Below are positions 46,259 to 55,858 of a stretch of DNA of 64,000 bases, piece by piece (position 1 is the stretch's first letter; every line of letters begins with the position of its first letter). Below the pieces are notes generated by a model. The model saw only the letters and a program-made list of their open reading frames with translations, had not been told where the DNA came from and did no database searches. This DNA is from Paratinospora sagittata (taxonomy: Eukaryota; Streptophyta; Magnoliopsida; Ranunculales; Menispermaceae). The translations under genes were made by a program, and so were the position numbers. Where the stretch lies: the NCBI GenBank assembly GCA_035771175.1, contig CM069610.1, positions 22,410,501 to 22,474,500 on the forward strand, in the 5' to 3' direction.

Positions 46259-47788
46259 TGTTGGCCCAGATATGTCCAAGAGGGGGATGAATTGGACACT
46301 TAGACAATTTAAAAACAATTAGAATTGCAAAAATTAAAGTGCAGAAAGTAAACAAATATGCACAGTCGATTTAAAGTGGTTCGGCTACTTGCCTGCGTCC
46401 ACTACCTAACCTCCTCAGTTAGGATTTTAAACTTATCACTAAGGGATTCTCTTACAGGTGAGAATCAAACCGTTACACCTTTTCTCAACTTGCGGGTGTG
46501 AGAACAACGGTTACACTGCTCAGCTTATAGACGTGAGACCAACCTATCCCAACTTACGGGTGTGAGACAAACCTAAGCTTTCTCAACTTACGGGTGTGAG
46601 AACTACCGTTTCTCAACTTACGGGTGTGAGAACTACCGTTTCTCAACTTACGGGTGTGAGAAGACCTGACCTTGTTGAATATAGAATATCAACTCAGTAG
46701 TTTATCTAACTACTGTTACAACCTTGATACAATATACAAGATATGAAATTGAGTACAACTGTATCCTATGAACTATCTCTCAAATTTCTCTTTCATCAAG
46801 AATGATATAAGTAAAAACAGTGTTGAATAATTTGAGTGAAAACAGTTCAAACTTTTAAATCGATTTTCAGATAAAGATAGAATCTTAGCTTAGTGTGAAA
46901 ATCATTTGAATAAGTAATGATTCAAATAAACGCTTTGAAACTAGAATAACTTAAGCTTTTTGAATCATATGAAAATTTAACATAATTCATGAGGGCGCTA
47001 CTTCGCATTGAGCATTTTGCTTTGTTTTAAAACTTTTGACACACGAGGGCGCTACTCAAGAGTAAGCGCCCTAAGCTATTAAAAACAGTTTTAAAACAAT
47101 GTTACGTGCGCTAACGAATGGTAAGCATCCTGAAAGTTATTTAAGTTGATTCTAAAGATGAGGGCGCTCCTACACAAGTAACGTCCTGATAATTTATTCA
47201 ACTTATAACTTATCAGCGTCCTGAAAGATAGAAATCACTTAAAGACAAAATGAACTTTCAACGAGCTGAAACTATGTCAGCATCCTGACATTCTCAAAGG
47301 TTGATAAAAAAAAGGTCGCTACAAAGAAGTAAGCGTCCTTATTAATCAGTTCAATTCAACCTCGAGCTTCCTAATATTTTATCAGCATCCTAACTCATCA
47401 AGTCCAAGAGGGCGTTGCTAAAACATTAGCGTCCTGAAAGACTTTTACAAAAATAGTTATTGATTTCTCGATTAATGCTCCATAAAGCATCATTATTTCT
47501 CTTAATCAAATCAAATACTTTAGAAATCATAAGGTACGATTAAAATGTTACGATCAAAATATTGCAATTGATAAAATCTCGTTGAGAGTAAGTTGATCGA
47601 TAGACTTTACATTCTAAGTACTGATAGACTCGGAACTTTACTTTGTGATGTTCAATAGGCTTGTGAGCACAGTTCCTTGATCTTGATTCTTGATAAATCT
47701 GAAACACTTGAAAAGATCATTAGATACACAAACTGAAGATATTTGGAATCATCAAAACATTCATATCATGGGGTTCATTGAGATAACA
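46259..47788 (-). mobile_element. Sirevirus 3' LTR, minus strand
   Basis: The edges are TGTTGGCCCAG (46259) and GAGATAACA (47788). On the minus strand it starts TGTTATCTCAATG, like the solo LTR at 1169, right after a purine tract. It has 29-bp repeats at 46481-46668 and hairpin modules at 46990-47430. Length is 1530 bp. It is inserted in the interior of an Athila/Tat-type element. Confidence 0.85.
46481..46668 (-). repeat. 29-bp-type repeats in LTR, about six diverged copies
   Basis: Units read TTTCTCAACTTACGGGTGTG on the plus strand. The last three are nearly identical, and the first ones are diverged. Confidence 0.65.
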
Positions 47789-47802
47789 ATCTCCCCATTT
47801 TT
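47789..47802 (-). mobile_element. Polypurine tract of the Sirevirus
   Basis: The minus strand reads AAAAATGGGGAGAT immediately before the LTR start. This copy keeps the tract that is deleted in the copies at 4533 and 55590. Confidence 0.7.
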
Positions 47803-48088
47803 TATGATTTCAAACACTCAAAGATCATGCAGATAATTATATTCATGTATTAAACATATAACAAATTTAGAACGGTATCTGCATACATATTAGTTCTATC
47901 TCATTTCAATCATAGAGATTTACACGATGAGTCGCAAACATTATTATATACAAGAATGAATACAATAACTTAGATAGAACTCCCACTTACATGTAGCTTC
48001 CCTCTCTAGAGCTAACTTAGCCTTAATATCTGCATTTTTTCTTAGTTTATCTTCTCCCCCTTTTGAAAACATCAAAAAGTGGGTAGGC
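47803..48088 (-). mobile_element. Post-env region of Sirevirus
   Basis: This is noncoding DNA between env stop and polypurine tract. It contains an additional purine tract (AAAGGGGGAGAAG on the minus strand, about 48051-48063). Confidence 0.55.
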
Positions 48089-49684
48089 TTAGCTTGTACT
48101 GGGACCCTTCCCTTTCTTTTTTCTTTTGGCCTCCTCGTCTTTCTTGGATCCACTAAAACTAGGTGCAGAATTCTTAGGTTTCCTTGGTGCTTGTGATCTT
48201 GAAGAACCACGTGTGCTCTGTCTCACGCTACTGACAGATTCATCAATTACAATACCCTTCATAGATTTTTCAATGAATTTTGCATGAGCATGCTTGGAAA
48301 CACCAAATTTAAATGGATCAAGAGGTGGACCAGGTTTGAAACCTTTTTGCTTTTCATTCCACCAGACCTTGAGCAAACTCAGGAGAAAGTGTGTGACCTT
48401 CAAATTCTGGCCTGATTGGTCGCTTACGTTTAGGATCTAGGAAAGTTTCTGATGAGGGATCTGGGGGTGGAGGCACTCTTCGACTGATTCTATGCAATGG
48501 CTCTTCATCCGATTCTTCATCATCTTCACATGCTAAAATGCCATGAAGTTTGCCAGACTCCTTAGGTCCTTGAGGACGTGTGAAGGCTGAAGCTCATGGT
48601 GCAGGTGGAACTTTGACACCCTTCTTCTCCAACAGATGAAAAAGCTTTATAAAACATTTCATACTAGAGGAAATATACAACACAGTAGAATGCATGTTAC
48701 TGTTCATTGCCTTGAAGTGGTCTTCAAAGAAGCTTACTACTCCTTCCACTCGATCTGCAGCTGTGATGAAAGTATAAGTCAGATCCATAATGGTTGTGGC
48801 AAGGAAAGGCATCTTGTTCTCCAAGGTTTGTAACAAATGCATGAGTAACCAAGTCAAGAATCTTGGTTAGTCTATCATCGTCTGGTTGTGCTGGCCTTGC
48901 AATGTCTAGATTCTCTTTTAGACTAGAGATGGCCTGTAGTACCGGATCAAGCGTTGTCTTGCTCGTTACTTGATCCAAGATAACATCCAAAACTGATTGT
49001 AGAGTTTCAGAAATGGACTTGTCTTTAGAGAATTCAACCATTTTACCTCTCAAGCTTTGAATTACTTCAAGAATCTTTTTCAAAGCCTCTTCAGTTACAA
49101 CACTGGTAGCATGACTTGGCGTAGCTGGCATTGTGCGACTCTGTGGATCTTGAGGTCTGGCTGGAGGTTGTTGAGGAGCTGCCAATCTCAGGAGAACAAA
49201 AACAACAAAGGCATTATGAATTTCTTGATCTGTCTCATGTCCTCATGAATATTCTTCATAACATCATCAAGTGATGATGATGGAGTGGAGCTTCATGAAG
49301 GCAAAGACTGCATGACACTTAACTGTCTTTTCATTTGTTGAGACAGCTTCTCGAGCAGTTCAGTTGCCTTGATCATGTGAGAGTTAAATTATTTTATCTC
49401 ATTAATCCCAACCCTCTCCTAAGATTTCAGAGATTCTCGGACTTCTGGCCATGTCTCATTCTTCAGCTGAACTTGGTTATGTTCCAAACGAGTCATTAGT
49501 TGAGACATGACAAAAATTTGATCTTCTCTCATTCTTCTCAGAAAGTCTTCTTCTCTGAAGAATTCATCAGTTGGCCTTTTTGTAAATGGATAGGAAGGCG
49601 ACTCTCGATCAGATGAGCTTACCTCATGAACATTTTCCATATCATATTTTTTGCTTGAAATTCAACATTGGCCTCATGAAAATC
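48089..49684 (-). pseudogene. Sirevirus env-like frame, third copy
   Basis: From 49684 down it reads KRPTDEFFREEDFLRRMRED and QLMTRLEHNQVQLKNET, then a coiled-coil-rich centre (TEEALKKILEVIQSLRGKM), SSLKENLDIARPAQ, and the Lys-rich C-terminus ending in the TAA at 48089-48091. It keeps a 20-residue segment before TLDPVLQ that the other copies have lost. Frame changes occur near 49400, 48850 and 48590. The N-terminal half is missing; the sequence changes at 49684. Confidence 0.7.
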
Positions 49685-50550
49685 GACATATTATACATGT
49701 ATTTCTGATGTGCATTGAGAAATAAATGTGAAGGTGAAACAAGAAACTCACTCCACGAAGGAGGAGCGCGCTCCATGAAACAGGCTAAAACATGGAGCGC
49801 GCTCCATGGCCTATTTTTTCATAAATTTCAAGTGTTGGTCATGTGTGGGCCCAACACGTGAATATAAGCAACATACACCCCATTTTCCCCTATTTTGCAT
49901 CAAAAGGAAGGGAAAGACTGGGGAAAAGAGGAAGAAAGAGAAAATGGAGCTTTCCAAAGGCATTCCACCCAAAATCAAGTCCAAGGTAAAACTTCTCCAT
50001 TTTCCTCCATTAGAACACCATTAATGATGAATGTAAGCTTTTGAATGGTGCACTTCTTTCAATAGCCCACGGTTTTGAGTAGATCTAGGTTAGGGTTTTG
50101 TTTGCATGTGCCCAAAATGAGTTGGAAATGGTTAGAATGGAAACCTTAGACCTAAACCCTTGCCAAAATGACATTTTTCAAGCTTTTCACCTAGGTTTTG
50201 GGTGAGCCTGAGGTTAGGGTTTAAATGGAAACCCCAAATTTCGGGATGCTCATGTATGGAATGGTTTTCTATGATGGTTTTGAGCATGTTGGTGGCATTT
50301 GACCTAATTTCTAATGAGAAATTGATATGGTTCCATGTTATTGGCCTAAACCTAAAAATTAGGCCTAGAGCATGTGGAATATGATGCATGTGACCTATAT
50401 TGGTTAAATTAGCATTCTTTAATGATGTATGGAGTCAATTTGAGGTTTCTCATGGTATACTATATTGATTAGTTCAAGTTGGCCTTTGTTGAGATTTTTC
50501 CCAATTTGGGACTTTTGTTGTAATTAAGTTATAAATTGAGGGTTTATTGC
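49685..50550 (+). other. Unassigned AT-rich stretch, possibly an LTR fragment
   Basis: No coding frame is credible. It has two GGAGCGCGCTCC palindromes (49763-49774 and inside 49791-49808), an ATG-containing segment followed by GTAAAACTT that looks like a 5' splice site (about 49944-49990), and a body with GGGTTTT and GGCCTA phrases of the kind seen in chromovirus LTRs. This suggests the leader side of such an LTR, but the edges are not seen. Confidence 0.3.
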
Positions 50551-50828
50551 ACCTAGACATAAGAATGTTTATTGCACAAATCTTAATGATACAGAGAAAC
50601 AAAATGTAATTTGTTTCAGTGCTATTTCTTGTGATGATCCATGGCTTTGGCATAGGAGACTAACTCATGTTAGTATGGATAACATCTCTAGGATTGCCAA
50701 GAATGATCTTGCCAGAGGTATTCCCAAAAGAAAATGCAAAGGTGGATCGAGCTCCAAATTCTTCAAGGGAAAGAAAAGTGGTGTCAAATCAAGTGAGCCT
50801 ATTTGTTTCGAATGTTACAAGTTGGGAC
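50551..50828 (+). pseudogene. Copia pre-integrase fragment joined to gag zinc knuckle
   Basis: The open frame first reads the pre-integrase domain (NDTEKQNVICFS, DDPWLWHRRLTHVSMD, NDLARGIPK), then at about 50711 passes in frame into the gag tail (GGSSSKFFKGKKSGV, ICFECYKLG). In a normal copia element gag comes first. The gag part and its cut point equal the reverse complement of 9146-9245. It is cut at 50828 by the Sirevirus LTR. Confidence 0.8.
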
Positions 50829-51082
50829 TGTTGGCCCAGATATGTCCAAGATTTGGGTGAATTGGACACTTAGCAGATTTAAACCTTTCATAATATTGTG
50901 CGGTTAATGAAAGTAGATTAAACAAAATATAGCAAACTAGATACAATAAATGTCAACGAGACAATGAAATAAGGATTTATAGTGGTTAGGCCTCGCCTAC
51001 ATCCACTACCTAACCTTCTCAGTTAGGATTTGTTCAAACTCCACTATGGATCTTCTTACGGGTGAAGATCAAACCGGTACAC

Positions 51083-51256
51083 TTTCTCAACTTACGGGTA
51101 TGAGAAGACCATTTATCAACTTACGGGTGTGAGAAGACCGTTTCTCAACTTGCTGGTGTGAGAAGACCGTTTCTCAACTTACGGGTGTGAGAAGACCGTT
51201 TCTCAACTTACGGGTGTGAGAACACTATTTCTCAACTTACGGGTGTGAGAAGACCG
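51083..51256 (-). repeat. 29-bp tandem repeat, six copies, in LTR
   Basis: Units contain TCTCAACTTACGGGTGTGAG and AAGACCG. Most copies differ by one or two bases. Confidence 0.85.
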
Positions 51257-51663
51257 TTACAACTTTGAGCAACACTTTCTCTTGGCCAGTGACTAACCAG
51301 TCACCGCAAACTGAATACAAGATGAGATATGATCCCTTTTACTCAGTATCAAACTGATACTTACAAAGCTTTGGATTGAACCTTCTGTTACCACAAATTC
51401 AGCAAAATATGTATGATGAAGTCTGGCTGAAAACAGGTTCAAAGAGATTTTCTCTTCTTCAATGGATTTTGAAAATGATAAAGATGAAGATCAATCAATC
51501 CAGAAGACTTAATGTTTTTCTTTCAAAATGATCATAAGTTAAAACACAAAAAGATGATGACTAACTTTCAAAAGTTTCTCGCACAAGTGAAAACTGTTAA
51601 TACGTTTTTGAATGAATTGATGTTTTCGTATTGATTCGTTGTTTCTCTGCACTAAGGCAACAC

Positions 51664-51677
51664 ATATATATATAAAT
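51664..51677 (-). promoter_or_regulatory. Putative TATA box of the mirror LTR
   Basis: The minus strand reads TTATATATATATG at the position matching 8359-8370. Activity is inferred. Confidence 0.4.
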
Positions 51678-51999
51678 AACAAAGGCGCAATGGACTTGAT
51701 GAATTTCGGCGCTCTAGGTTATTTCAAAATAAAATGTCTACATTCTTTCTCGAAATGGATCAATTCAGCTCCGTGCATATTACAGCAATAACACCTTAAT
51801 CATCTGATCATTCATGAAAAATGAATGTTTTGACAAAGTATTAGAATGTTCAAAAAGTTTTGAAAATTTTTTGTGCGGTTCTGAAAAGTTCTAAAAAGTT
51901 GTCGTACGGTTCTGAAAAAGTTTACAAAAATATTGTCAATGTCAGAACAGTAACATTGTTGAATTAGCTCCAGACGCCTTAATTTCAACTAAATTGTTT

Positions 52000-52620
52000 G
52001 TTCCTTGAGGGCGCTCATGAAAACATAAGCGTCTTGTTGAACAGTGAAGTGAGGGCGCTACTGAATCGTAAGCGTCCTGACTTACTTTGACGAATAAACG
52101 ACTTCAATCATGAGGGCGCTACTTCGACAGTTAGCAACCTACTTTGTATTAAAAACAAATATACGCAAAAGGGCGCTACTTCGACAGTTAGCGTCCTACT
52201 TTGAATTAAAAACAAATATACGCAAAAGGGCGCTACTCACAAGTAAGCGCCCTACTTTGTTTTATAACAAACTTAAATAGTTTAAGTGGGTTGAAGAGCA
52301 GTAAGCATCCTGAAAGTTATTAAGTTGATTCTAAAGATGAAGACACTCCTACACAAGTAGCGTCCTGATAGTTTATTCAACGTATAACTATCAGCGTCCT
52401 TAAAGATAGAAATCAATTAAAAACTAAGAGAACTTCTAGCGAGCTGAAACTAAGTCAGCATCCTGTCACTTTCAAAGGTTGACTAAAGGGAGGTCATTGC
52501 TTACAACTGAGCGTCGTAATAAATCAGTTCTTCAACCTTGAATGAATGTCAGTATCCTAATAGTTTATAAGCATCCTAACTCATCAAGTCCAGGAGAGCG
52601 CCCCTAAAACATTAGCGTCC
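52000..52620 (-). repeat. Array of hairpin modules, mirror copy
   Basis: On the plus strand modules read GAGGGCGCTACT...AGTAAGCGTCCT. Full modules lie at about 52014-52042, 52051-52080, 52112-52140, 52171-52197 and 52228-52252. The third and fourth are a 57-bp tandem duplication. Confidence 0.7.
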
Positions 52621-53006
52621 TGAAAGACTAGATAAAAATGATTTTTGATTTCTCGATTAAAGCTCGATAAGACATGATATTTTTGAATTAAATCAAATAT
52701 GTAAACGATTGAAAATCAATTCGATTAAAACATGCACTCAAGCATATTGCTGAATTAAAATGTATAGGAGGTTCTACAACCTATCATAATCTATTCATAC
52801 TATCGAACATTTTCAAATGATCATGGTCTTCAAGTAGATCTTTAATACATTCGTCATGCATCATTAATTCTTTGAAACCTTCAAGTAAAATTAGATATGC
52901 CATGTATGCAGTAATAACATAAACAGAATATGGTTTGTAATCATCAAAATATCTTTCATATTATGGACATATTCTTGTAAGGGACATGAAGATAATTGAT
53001 TCAACA

Positions 53007-53270
53007 ATCTCTCCCTTTTTGATGATTTCAAACACATTACTATAGGCTTTGAAGCAAGCTAATAAAATAATGTGATTATGCATGAGATGCAGTACAAATG
53101 TTCCTTGTTTCATATGATATGAGTGTATTTCCAAGGAATGTACTGAAAACTCTACTAAGACTCCTCCTTAGTGTTATTCTCCCCCTGGATATATGATATT
53201 ACTTTTCCCCCTTTTGAAACATCAAAAAGAGTAAAGTATCATGAAATGACTCCTCCTATATAGAGGTAAG
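53007..53270 (-). mobile_element. Multiple polypurine tracts, mirror copy
   Basis: The minus strand has purine tracts at about 53007-53020 (AAAAAGGGAGAGAT), 53183-53190 (CAGGGGGAG) and 53207-53215 (AAAGGGGGAAAAG). They match those at 6814-7080. Confidence 0.6.
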
Positions 53271-53903
53271 CATCACAGATCAGTCTCAGAAAACATGCCA
53301 AGCTCTCTTTGAATATGAACAAATTGGTCTTTTGGTAAGGCTTTAGTAAATATGTCAGCCAGTTGTTCTTTGGTTCCAATGTGAGATAATATGACTTCTC
53401 CATTTTGCACATGATACTGTAAAAAGTGATGTCTTATTTGAATATGTTTAGTACGGGAGTGCAATACAGGGTATCACTAGTATTGTCACACAGAATTTCA
53501 ACACATTGAATAAATATTTGATAATCCTAAAGTTGTTGTTTCATGTAGAGAACCTGAGAACAACAACTTCCAGCTACAATATATTCTGCTTCAGCTATGG
53601 ATAATACCACTGAGTGTTGCTTTTTGCAAAACCAGGAAATTAAAGAATTTCCAAGAAAGTGACAAAATTCGGAGGTACTTTTCCTATCAGCTAGACTACA
53701 GACATAGTCGGAGTCTACATAACTTCTCAGATCAAATGTAGTACCTTTGGAATACCAAATTCCTAAGTTTGTTGTGCCATTTATGTATCTGAATATTCGT
53801 TTGACACACTTTAAATGAGATTTTTTAGGTTCTGATTGAAATCTTGCACAAAGACAGACACTGAACATAATGTCAGGTCGACTTGTTGTTAGGTACAACA
53901 GAC
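53271..53903 (-). pseudogene. Copia RT C-terminus and RNase H, mirror copy
   Basis: From 53903 the minus strand reads YLTTSRPDIMFSV, VDSDYVCSLADRKS, LSIAEAEYIVAGSCCSQVLY, then after a stop near 53525 HSRTKHIQIRHHF and LADIFTKALPKDQF, ending TGA at 53273. It shares with 6182-6813 the short deletion before HSRTKHI and the LTR insertion point. It lacks the frameshift seen at 6523. Confidence 0.87.
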
Positions 53904-55590
53904 TGTTGGCCTAGATATGTCCAAGAGGGGGGTGAATTGGACACTTAGACAATTTAAAAATAATTACAATGGCAAAATTAAAGTGCAGAAATTAAACAAA
54001 TGTGCACAGTCAATTTATAGTGGTTCAGCTACTTGCCTACGTCTACTACCTAACCTCCTCAGTTAGGATTTTGAACCTTATCACTAAGGGATTCTCTTAC
54101 GGGTGCCGTTACACCTTTTCTCAACTTGCAGGTGTGTGAACAATCGTTACACTGCTCAACTTACGTATGTGAGGCAGACCTAAGCTTTCACAACTTATGG
54201 GTGTGAAAACTACCGTTTCTCAACTTACGGGTGTGAGAAGACCTAACCTTGTTGAATATAAGAATATCCACTCAGTAGTTTATCTAATTACTGTTACAAC
54301 CTTGATACAGCATACAAGATATGGAATTGAGTACAACTGTATCCTATGAACTATCCCTCAAATTGCACTTTTAGCAAGTATGATATAAGTTAAAACATTA
54401 CTGAACAATTTGAGTGAAAACAGTTCGAAATCTTAAATGGATTTTCAAATAAAGATATAAATTTAGCTCAGTATGAAAATCATTTGAATACGTAAAGTTT
54501 CAAAGAAAACTCTTTGAAAATAAAATGACTTAAACTCTTTCGACTAACTTTCAAAAAGTGTTTTGGCTTAGAGAATTTTCGGTTGTCTTAACATGTTGTT
54601 AAGTGCCTGTATATATAGATTAGTAGAGATGAAGTTCTTGTTCATTTGAATTTGAATTTCAATTATGAGCGTTTGCTTACAACAGCTAGAATATATCACG
54701 AAAATGGCAACTGTACATTTCATGATTATTCTGATTTTCTCCAGATACACGAATAAGGAAAGTTTTAGAAGACATGGTTTGTGAATAAGATAATATCTCT
54801 TACAAATACAAAAGGTTGATTTTGTACGAAAAGTTATTTTGAAAAGGTGGCAAAAAAGGATGTACACGTCAGAACAACAAAAATATCATTTTTGTCGTTT
54901 TGTTCCTTTGAGAGCGCTCATAGAGCATTAGCATCCTACAGAACAATGAAGTGAGGGCACTACTGAATCGTAAGCGTCTTGACTTACTTTGAAAATTAAA
55001 TGACTTAAATCATGAGGGCGCTACTCGATAGTAAGCGTCCTGCTTTGTTTTAAAATCATTTAAACGCACAAGGACGCTACTCAATAGTTAGCGTCCTGAT
55101 ATTTAATATCAGTTTTAAAACAAACTTAGAAGATGTTAAGTTCGATGATGGACAGTAATGCCTAAAAGTCATTAAGTTGATTCTAAAGATGAGGGCACTC
55201 CTACACAAGTAGTGTCCTGATAGTTTATTCAACTTATAACTATCAGCGCCCTTAAAGATAAAAATCATTTAAAAAGAAAGATAACTTTTAGCGAGCTGAA
55301 ACTGAGTCAGCATCCTGACATTCTCAAAGGTTGACAAAATGAAGGTCCTAATATTAGTCCAATTCTCAAAGGTTACAAGTAAGTGTCCTTATGAATCAGT
55401 CCAATTCAACCTTGAGCGTCCTAATATTTTATCAGCGTCATGACTCATCAAGTCCAGGAGGGCGCTGCTAAACATTAGCATCCTGAATGACTGTAAAAAG
55501 TGGTTGTTGATTTCTCTATTAAAGCTCGATAAAGCATGATATTTTCGGATTAAATCAAATACTTTATAAATCATAGATCATGCCGATAAT
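53904..55590 (-). mobile_element. Sirevirus 3' LTR nested in RT, mirror copy of 4534-6181
   Basis: The left edge is TGTTGGCCTAGATATGTCC, directly followed leftward by RT codons. The LTR start is deleted at the same place as in 4534-6181, joining AATACTTTATAAATCAT to AGATCATGC. It holds 29-bp-type repeats (54110-54240) and hairpin modules (54900-55460). Confidence 0.8.
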
Positions 55591-55858
55591 TGTACTTATG
55601 CATTCAAACATATAGCAAATTTAAAGTAGCAAGCATGTTAAGCATATCTGAAAACATATCAGGTATCTGATTTCAACATAAAGATTAGAGGATAAGTTCA
55701 ATCACAATATACAAGAGCTTGAAAATTATACAGTAAATATCTTGTACAGAAATTGAGATGAACTCCCACTGACTTGTAGCTTCACTCTTGAGCTAATCTT
55801 AGCCTTAATATCTGCATTTTCTTCTCCCCCTTTTGAAAAGAGCAACAAGTGGGTAGGC
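55591..55858 (-). mobile_element. Post-env region, PPT lost
   Basis: This is the counterpart of 4251-4533. It contains an AAAGGGGGAGAAG tract on the minus strand at about 55822-55834, but no tract next to the LTR. Confidence 0.55.

Larger units (their letters stand above)
50829..53006 (-). mobile_element. Sirevirus LTR, mirror copy of 7081-9145
   Basis: The edges are TGTTGGCCCAG (50829) and GATTCAACA (53006), 2178 bp. On the minus strand it starts TGTTGAATCAATTATC. It has six 29-bp repeats (51083-51256), a TATA box (51664-51677) and a hairpin array (52000-52620) with one 57-bp module duplicated at about 52117-52230. Confidence 0.87.

Noticed and set aside
51083..51256. Direct repeats of 29 bp could suggest a CRISPR array.
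   Set aside because: The units are contiguous with no unique spacers, and the setting is a plant LTR.
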